Assembly: GCA_025200525.1 (NCBI GenBank) | Contig: CM045761.1 | Coordinates: 83,338,506-83,402,505, forward strand | DNA from: Camellia lanceoleosa | Taxonomy: Eukaryota; Streptophyta; Magnoliopsida; Ericales; Theaceae | Direction of reading: 5' to 3' | DNA: 64,000 bases | Shown here: piece by piece, positions 57,166 to 64,000 of the stretch | Position numbering within the stretch: position 1 is the stretch's first letter | How the letters are laid out: each line of letters opens with the position of its first letter | Translations under genes and position numbers: made by a program | Notes under the pieces: generated by a model | Seen by the model: the letters and a program-made list of their open reading frames with translations, nothing else | Told to the model about the DNA's origin: nothing | Databases searched by the model: none

Positions 57166-58260
57166 TTCCTAATATAACAAATAAATAATAGACAAATCAT
57201 GTGCACAAAAATGAGAACTTAGTTTATCCCTAATATTATACAAAATTAGTTTCCTCGACACTAGTATGTTTGGTTTGATTTTCATAATCTGTTTCTAAAT
57301 TTTTTTTAAAAAAACTAAATACTAATTTATTGAAATAAAATGATAAATAAAAAATACTCATCAATTTCATATAGTTTTACCTTTTTGGGGAAAAAAAAAT
57401 CTCAAAATTTAAAAATATATATATCTTCGTGGTATTTATTTTTGTCAAATTAAAGTTTTTATAAAAAAAAAAAAAATCAAAAAACTGATTTTGAAACAAA
57501 ACCAATAGACTATGAAATCAAGTATTTTCGTCACAACATTAATGAAATTACAGACTTCATACATAAAGCACAATTAAACCCAAGTAAAAAATTTGGTGAT
57601 TTAACCAAAAAAAAAAAGGAAAAAAAAAAAAGAGCAATCATTTTAAAATTTGTTCATAACTCAAATGACCATCCTATGAAGAACACACCATTACAGGTGT
57701 ATGGATAAGGTTTGTGCAAACCCTAGTCAAAAAGTTTGGGGAAAACGAAGTTTCCATGCCAAAAAAAAAAAAAAAAACACTAAATGTTAAATTATAAATA
57801 GACCCATTTGCTTGTCTTCAACTTCTTAGTTCAAATCACAAAAACACCATATATAAAGACAACAACCCAAAATGTTTTGAACATGGGTAATAGTGTGCAA
57901 ACCTTAACCAAAAATTTATGGAGAAAAATGAAATCATACAAACTAAATTTCAATTTGTACAAGAAAATAGAGTACAAAACCCATTTTCGACTTCCACCAA
58001 ACCTCAAACTCATTTACAAAAATATAAGAAATTACTTACACCGATCGTTCATGGAGAAACCCCTTCACAGAGAATATCTTGATCTTTGTCTTCAATTAGT
58101 CTATGTTCTCTTCTCTCTTTTCTCTAGCGGCTTTTGAGTCTCTCCCGCCAAATAGGGCTTGTGGTAGGTAAAAAAGATGTACTGAGATGACAAATAAAAT
58201 ATCTCTATTATTTTAATATTTTATATGTGTAAAGGTTAAGGGTAAACATGTCATTTTAAC
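57166..58260. other. 5' flank of the MULE transposase gene
   Basis: AT-rich sequence between the transposase start and the right terminal repeat, where the reverse-strand promoter would lie. The 109-codon ORF at 57808-58137 on the + strand has no recognised domain and is probably chance. Confidence 0.5.
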
Positions 58261-58376
58261 TTAAAAGTTAACCCCGTCAAATAAAAGAGGGGTTAGTGTA
58301 ATTTTCCAAATGTGGGGAAAGAACTATAATAAACATAAACCCTAGGAGGTGTCAATGTAATTTGCCCCTCTTTTTT

Positions 58377-58717
58377 TTGGGATAGAAAGCAAATGTTTGA
58401 CAAATGGGTAAAAAAATAAGTTGAATTGAAGCCTTGTTTGACAATTTCATTTTTCAAATAATCACGGTAAATTGTCAAAAAAATTCTCCTTATTTTTTAA
58501 TATCTTTTTGTAAAATGTCAAAAAATTATTAAAAGAAAGCCAATTCTCAAACAAGTATTGAATTGTTCACTCAAGTGTTTGTGTCGGTGTTAATAAATTG
58601 ATTAGTGGTTGTTTGGGATAACATAAATAAATCACTTTTTTTAAAATTATATCAAATTTTTTTATTTTTTCGATCTATCTTGTATAGATGAATTTAAAAA
58701 GTAATTATCATTTAAAA
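58377..58717. other. AT-rich spacer between two MULE-type elements
   Basis: No gene, terminus or repeat array was recognised here. Confidence 0.5.
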
Positions 58718-59014
58718 AAATTTAAAGGATTTTTTATTGATAAATCCCATTTAGAGGTGTTTTAACCTAATAAGTCCACCAAGGAAAATTATAACCTAAT
58801 TAGTCCCATGTATTTATACTTTTATTCCATAAGGTCCTTTTTTTCTTATTTATATTATTTGTTTGACTATTATATTCTTATGTCTATTATTGATATGTAT
58901 TACATAAAAAAATGATATATACATTATATATATATATAATTTCACAGGGCAGCACACACCAACTCCATCATCTCAAATTGCTTCAGAGAACTTCACAGCA
59001 CACCAACTCCATAA

Positions 59015-59345
59015 ATGGAGCAACAACTTCGTGCCAAACTCGAGCAAATTCTCAACCAACCCACAACTACCTCCACTTCTCTACAAGCTCTATCTCTCGC
59101 TCGATCTCTCATCCTCAACCCTTCCATCTCCGACTCCACCATCTCTTCTCTCCTCTAAACCCTATCTCTCTCTCTCTCTCTCTCCCTCTCCAACCAGACT
59201 GTGACCCCCTCTCTCTTCGCCACACACTCTCTCTCTCTTTCCTCTCCAATCTCGCTGCCCACCACCGTCACCTCTCTTACTCCATCTTCCACACTATCTA
59301 CTCGTTCTCTCTCCTCTACAACCCCACGTCAACTCGCACCCTTGC
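59015..59345 (+). pseudogene. Captured N-terminal exon of a host gene
   Basis: An ATG at 59015 opens MEQQLRAKLEQILNQPTTTS and continues with LQALSLARSLILNPSISD and STISSLL to a TAA at 59156, where CAA would be expected. After an expanded (CT)n run (59164-59186) the ancestral frame shifts. It continues as DPLSLRHTLSL, LSNLAAHHRHLS, IFHTIYSFSLL and TSTRTLAE to about 59345. Alternating helices with this Ser/Leu pattern resemble the N-terminus of HEAT/ARM-repeat proteins, possibly a SIEL/Integrator-4-type protein, but that is from memory and uncertain. Coding-like GC content in an AT-rich element, followed by abrupt loss of similarity, fits gene-fragment capture. It is not functional. Confidence 0.5.
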
Positions 59346-59449
59346 CGAAATCATAATAATATATAGATAGTGTATATATTGTCAGTGTATTCATTATCAC
59401 TATGCAATTGTGATGTTAAAATTCATGTCAAACTGTTATATTTAGTCAT

Positions 59450-60210
59450 CCACAATGTTTATTTGGAACAAAAATGATGTGATATTCACAATGTAACAAA
59501 TAGATGTGAAGATTCACATTAATTCTAGTATATTTGTGGATGGATCATACACCTTATTTATGTATAATGTGAATATTTACATCTGTAATCAACTATAATA
59601 AACATAAGACATAATGTGATTGAAAATGGGCCTTAACATAATTACGATGTGAACATTGACACTAACTTCAATATAAGAGACCAGATATGGATGTTCACAC
59701 TTCATATTGTTTAAAATATTGTTTGGTCAACTGTCATTGTGTGTAGTCAATATTTTTTTTTTTTTTTGATATATCTGTGGATGAATCATACATTCTACAT
59801 ATGTAAAATGTAAATATTGACATCTCTAGTCGATCACAGTAAGCATAAGACATATTTTAAACATTCATATTAATTGAAAATGGGCATTAACATGAATTAC
59901 GATGTCATTCACACCAATTTCTGATATGTTTGTTCATGGGTCGTACACCTAATTAATGTATAATGTGATATGATGTGAATATTTACAATGCAATGAAAAT
60001 GTAAAAATTCACATTAATTCTAATATATTTGTGCATAGATCATACACCTAATTAATGTATAATGTGAATATTAATATCTGTAGTCAACCACAATAAACAT
60101 AGGACATAATTTGAACATTCACATTTATTGAACATAAATTATGATGTGAACATTCACACAAATTTCAACATAAGAAAACAGATGTGAATGTTCACAGTTT
60201 ATATTGTTTA
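59450..60210. repeat. Degenerate tandem repeats with TGTGAA...TTCACA motifs
   Basis: Units share TATATTTGTGCATAGATCAT, then ACACCTAATTAATGTATAAT and GTGAATATT, then a stretch ending GATGTGAACATTCACAC. Unit starts near 59523, 59766, 59924 and 60020 give unequal spacings of about 243, 158 and 96 bases, so units are partly truncated. Confidence 0.75.
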
Positions 60211-60430
60211 GCACACGTAACACATCAACACCAAATATACCATCAAAATACACAGGTCTGTGAGAAGTATATCATTGATTTACATATATGTTGTCAAGTG
60301 TTTTCAACTACAAGTTATCAAAATTACCAAAAAAAAAAAACTAACACTGTATTTTGGTATATCTAATGTATAGTGGACAACCCCAACTATCGAACAACGG
60401 AGTTTGCCTCAAATAGTCCAACTGAGGATC

Positions 60431-60592
60431 TCAAAACTTGGTGCTTGTCATCAATTTTACTAAGCCTGTAATGTTTGATTGACAATTGACATGCTGCATA
60501 TCGATGTGGGCGTTGCTCTCTACAGGCATGCTCTTTTCTTTGGCATTATACTTCTCTCTCTTCCTATTTGTGCAAAATTTAGATGCAACATC
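60431..60592 (-). pseudogene. Open exon-like segment, unknown
   Basis: On the reverse strand an acceptor-like TATGTAACAG precedes about 52 open codons. They begin GATGTTGCATCT, translate as DVASKFCTNRKREKYNAKEK and then MPVESNAHIDMQHVN, and end at a TGA at 60433. The peptide is basic and Asn-rich and is not recognised. It stands out from the surrounding repeat DNA by its higher GC content. It may be another captured or original element exon. Confidence 0.3.
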
Positions 60593-61689
60593 TGTTACAT
60601 AGGCATACACAAATAGTGAGTGTTTGTATGAACATGAAATTTGATTTCAATAGAATTAGTAGGGTAGCCATGCAGATTGACATCAACACATCCTTAATCA
60701 GTGTGGATGTTCACATTCAACGATAATCATATAAGCAAAAGTAACAAAGTACTATTTAGGTAACAAACATAATAATGTGAACATTCACATCATTAGAGCT
60801 ATGAATGTTCATATTACTGCTAGGGTACAAATAGGAGTGGTCACACCGAATATTAATATTTACACATCCATATAATATTAGGTATGCCTATGTGTATAGA
60901 AAGGAATGTTAAATTTCACATCAACATTTGGTTAAAACAATTCACAGTAAGACAATGATTATATATACACATTTATAAGCAAATAGCACTAATGTGAATA
61001 TTTATAGTGGTTATAAACAACCAAATAACATGATAACATCACCCATTCATTAACCACAAACTACATATTTTCAGTGTACACATGTGATGTGAATATTAAC
61101 TGAACAAATATGAACAACATTAGTGTTTACAATGTCAAGGTTCACATCAAAATTGAACTACAACTAGAAGAAACGTTTTTATTTGGGGATTTGCTTGACA
61201 CAACGTTCACAATCATATAACAAATTTATTCAAGACACAGTCCCTATGTGAATGCTGACATCATGTGAACAACAACAACAACAACAATATCCGAAACAAC
61301 GACAATTTTCTATTTTCTAGGACAAGCAACAAATTTGGGAGTTCACATCATTTCAACAATACCAACAACAACAAAAAGAGAGAAAATAACAGCAACAACA
61401 TGAACAAAAAGGACCAAAAATAATACTGGGAACAGATGAGAAAGTTTGCATTGGGACAAAAAAAAAGTGATTTGATTACACAAAAAAAGGTGATTACATT
61501 TGGTCCCCAAGTTGAGTTGATACGCTTTGATAGATGCGAATGTTCACAAAGTGAAATACAGTTTCAAACATGGAATAACATAAGTGATAAACATAGTGAT
61601 GAATGTTCACAAAATGACTAATCAATTTACACATGTTATAAATGTTCACAACATAATTATATATACCAACATCATCTGACACAAGCAAG

Positions 61690-62490
61690 TTGGATCATGA
61701 TTTTGTTTTCATGTAAATGTTCACTACTGTTAACAACAACAATATTATGGGCAAGAACAGTAACAATATGAAATTATACACATTGTATGAATAGACAATG
61801 GGGATATGTGTGGAAATTCATATTGGTGGAATTTGAATAGGACATTACATGATCAAACAATACAATAACAACAAGAACATCTGCAACAATTGGCTTAGCC
61901 CAACATATTGACTTCCCTATGCATGTCCACTACTATTAACAATAATAGTAGTCGGGGCAATAACAGTAATAATATGAAGTTCACAAATTGAATAAATAAA
62001 AATAGGGGCTATTGTGGAAGTTCATATTGATGCAATTTTAATAGGACATTTACATGATTAAAACATACAACAACAACAACAATAACAACATATGAACATT
62101 GGCTTGGCCCAACATATTGACTTCCCTGTGAATGTTCACTACTGTTAACAACAATAATAGTAAGGGCAATAACAGTTATAATATGAAGTTCACACATTGA
62201 ATGAATAAAACCATATACTATGAAACTCACTATTGTGGAAGTTCATATTGATGAAATGTGTATAGGAGATTCACATGATTAAAACATACAACAACAAGAA
62301 CAACAACAACAACCTCTGAAACAATTGGCTTGCCCAACATTTTTCATTCCCATGCGAATGTTCACAGTTTTTGACAACACAACGTAATTGCCACTGCATT
62401 ATTTTTGGGTGAACAAAACCATATACTTGGGGATTGGGATTGAGGGGTTCATATTCACGATTAGGGCATAATATGAAGTTCCACACATTA
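61690..62490. repeat. Four tandem units of about 206-226 bp
   Basis: The motif TCACTACTGTTAACAACAA recurs at 61721, 61927 and 62136, with a decayed form at 62362. Each unit carries CAACAACAA runs, GGAAGTTCATATTGATG and CAACATATTGACTTCCC. The reverse-strand ORFs at 62009 and 62271 read through the units and are not genes. Confidence 0.85.
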
Positions 62491-62549
62491 TATGAATAAA
62501 AACAGGGGATATTGGAAGTTCACAAGGTGTAATTTGAATAAGAGATTTA

Positions 62550-62880
62550 GGGTTTATATACAAAATTGGTGAGATTACTTACTCTTTTTGCCCATATTGA
62601 CGGCTGGGTTGTCAGAAATGGTCGTCGATGGTGATCTTGACGAAGATGGAACTTTAAGATGTTCACCAATGGTGATTTCCACGTTTCCGTAGATGGATGG
62701 CGGAGGTATGACGAAGCCGACGATGAGATGTTACGACGATGGGACAATAAGAGATGTGTGGGTGTGAGACGATATGGAATACGATTTTGGATTTTAGGAA
62801 GGGTAGAGATACAGTGCGTGATTTTCTGTAAAAAAAAAAGAGGGGAAGAGAGATGATTATTTGATTCAAAGAGAGAGAGG
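62550..62880 (-). other. GC-richer reverse-strand segment near the right end of the Pack-MULE-like element
   Basis: Between the repeat array and the right terminal repeat lies about 300 bases of higher GC content with overlapping ORFs on both strands. On the reverse strand it looks like a leader: a pyrimidine-rich start, then CATCGTCG-type repeats and a donor-like GAG|TAAGTAATC near 62577. No product was recognised. Confidence 0.3.
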
Positions 62881-63007
62881 AAGAGGGGAAGGGTATTGTG
62901 GTCTTCTAATATGAAATAGGACCTAATGGAATAGTAAAAAACACTATGGGGTTTATGGAATAGTATTCTTAGAGAGTGGATTTACTAAAAAAGCTACCAA
63001 ATTAAAA

Positions 63008-64000
63008 AAATCAAAATAAGTTTTTTTTTTTTTTAAAAAAAACAAAGTTTACTATTTTTTACTTACTTTTATCTTTTTTGATTTTTTTTCAAAATTTTTA
63101 CTTTTATTTTAAATTTTTTGATCATCTCCTTGAGTAGAATTTAAAAGCCTCAAGTGTGCTGATTTTTTTTTTTTTTTTTTTTTTTTTAAGTTTACTAAAA
63201 GTAAAAAATAAACCAACAAAAAAAAGTCACAATCATAACTGCGATTAATCCATTGGGATTCGAGGGGTAAATTACACTTTGTCATTTTTGGGTTTGGTTA
63301 TATTTTTTTTTACTTTAGCTTTTGAATTTATTTTTTTTTTCACTTTCACCTTCCGTATTGTAAGTTTTTTTTTTTTTTTTCACTCATAAAGTTAACTTCT
63401 GTTTAAAATTGAACTAAAAATATCACGTTAGCTATCATATGACATAAAAAATATGCTATTTTTAAAATTTTTGTCGTAAGTTATATGTAATAAAATTTTA
63501 CTTTGATTTATTGTAAGTTTTACTATAAAAAATTATTTTTTAAATAGTAAAATACTGTCATCATCACTAAACACCATAATCACTATAATTTTTAATAAAT
63601 AAGGGAGTTTTGGCCAAAGTAAACTTTTACTATTATTTATAAATAGATTGCCACCGAGCAAAACTCAAACCAGAATAAAATTTTCACTGTGAATCAGAGT
63701 AAATTTTTACTACTAACGTTAGTTTGGACAGAAAAAAAAATTATAATTTTTTTTTTAAGAATTTCATAGCCAACAAAATCTCATTTGATAGATGTTGATG
63801 AGAAAATTTTAAAAATACTAATTTTATTAAAAATCAATATATAAATTAAAAATTGCATTTTTTTAAATTTGAAATATAAAATTAATTATTAAGAGCAAGA
63901 TTTTTCATTAAAAAAAATAAAAATAAATTTATTTATCTTTATGAAAGAGACGTTTATTTTTCAGGGAGTTCATAAATTAAACTGTACTTTTTACTAAAAA
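63008..64000. other. AT-rich DNA with the left end of another MULE-type element
   Basis: No gene is visible. GAGGGGTAAATTACACTTTG near 63261 has the form of a MULE-type terminal repeat, followed by TTTGGTTATATTTTT and T tracts. The partner end would lie beyond the window. Long T and A runs fill the rest. Confidence 0.4.

Larger units (their letters stand above)
45026..58367 (-). mobile_element. MULE (Mutator-like) transposon, 13.3 kb including nested insertions
   Basis: The left end GGATAAATTACATTGACACC and the reverse complement of the right end GGGCAAATTACATTGACACC begin long terminal inverted repeats that stay similar for about 100 bases (TTTATGTTTA, AATTACA, and AACCCC/CCACC phrases). 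The flanking 9-mers TTCTTTTTT (45017-45025) and CTCTTTTTT (58368-58376) match at eight of nine positions, as expected for Mutator. The transposase gene is on the reverse strand. The element contains a LINE fragment, a 2.5-kb solo LTR and a 4.5-kb gypsy remnant. Without the two LTR-type insertions it would be about 6.3 kb. Confidence 0.9.
58727..62998. mobile_element. Pack-MULE-like element, 4.3 kb
   Basis: The left end GGATTTTTTATTGATAAATCC and the reverse complement of the right end GGTAGCTTTTTTAGTAAATCC are followed on both sides by ATTCCATAAGGTCC or ATTCCATTAGGTCC at about the same distance. The terminal repeats are therefore about 110 bases and decayed. The flanking 9-mers AAATTTAAA (58718-58726) and AAATTAAAA (62999-63007) match at eight of nine positions. 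No transposase was seen. The interior has a host-gene-like exon and a 3-kb field of palindromes and tandem repeats. Confidence 0.75.

Noticed and set aside
57808..58137. 109-codon ORF between the MULE transposase start and right terminal repeat, considered as a second MULE gene
   Set aside because: No similarity to MURB-type or other MULE accessory proteins was recognised, and the region is AT-rich with no clear coding signal.

Overview
This window looks like nuclear DNA from a flowering plant, probably a eudicot. It is very AT-rich, contains spliced GT-AG gene fragments, a phytosulfokine-receptor-type LRR ectodomain gene, and a dense layer of plant transposons: Ty1/copia, Ty3/gypsy with a chromodomain, an RTE-like LINE, MULE, CACTA, hAT, PIF/Harbinger and Tourist-like MITEs. 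The species cannot be named from the sequence alone. No rRNA, tRNA or CRISPR was recognised.

Layout. 1-7.7 kb is a mosaic of old LTR fragments, a Tourist MITE, a MULE-type element carrying a minisatellite (4213-5059), another Tourist-like element, a clean hAT element (5704-6341) and the 3' end of a reverse-strand copia element. 7825-15884 is a complete non-autonomous CACTA element (termini CACTA...TAGTG, 3-bp duplication ATT) that carries spliced fragments of a coiled-coil host gene and a very large purine/pyrimidine-asymmetric tract. It sits in a reverse-strand LTR that also took a hAT insertion.

19.4-33.6 kb (copy A) and 38.7-44.7 kb (copy B) are two copies of one segmental duplication. 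Each carries an LRR receptor-like gene whose ectodomain resembles the phytosulfokine receptor but which has no kinase domain. Copy B keeps a 654-codon ORF with a one-base frameshift just before the C-terminal cap and membrane segment. Copy A is dead: a copia element sits in its N-terminal region, and it has a stop codon, an internal deletion of several LRRs and a damaged membrane segment. Because the copies align, each serves as an empty-site control for the other. They show four clean insertions with target duplications: two MITEs and a hAT in copy A, and a 2.1-kb solo LTR in copy B. The copia element in copy A itself holds a hAT element in its 3' LTR. A PIF/Harbinger transposase remnant lies between the two copies.

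45026-58367 is one 13.3-kb MULE with long terminal inverted repeats and a 9-bp target duplication. Its reverse-strand transposase gene is split by a 2.5-kb solo LTR and by a chromodomain gypsy element, and an RTE-like LINE fragment lies downstream of the gene. 58727-62998 is a second MULE-type element. It carries the N-terminal exon of an apparent host gene (Pack-MULE-like) and an unusual field of TGTGAAYRTTCACA-like palindromes and tandem repeats. The window ends in AT-rich DNA with the start of another element.

Almost all coding DNA here is transposon-derived and decayed. The one candidate host gene is the LRR gene at 40089, and it appears to be recently broken.
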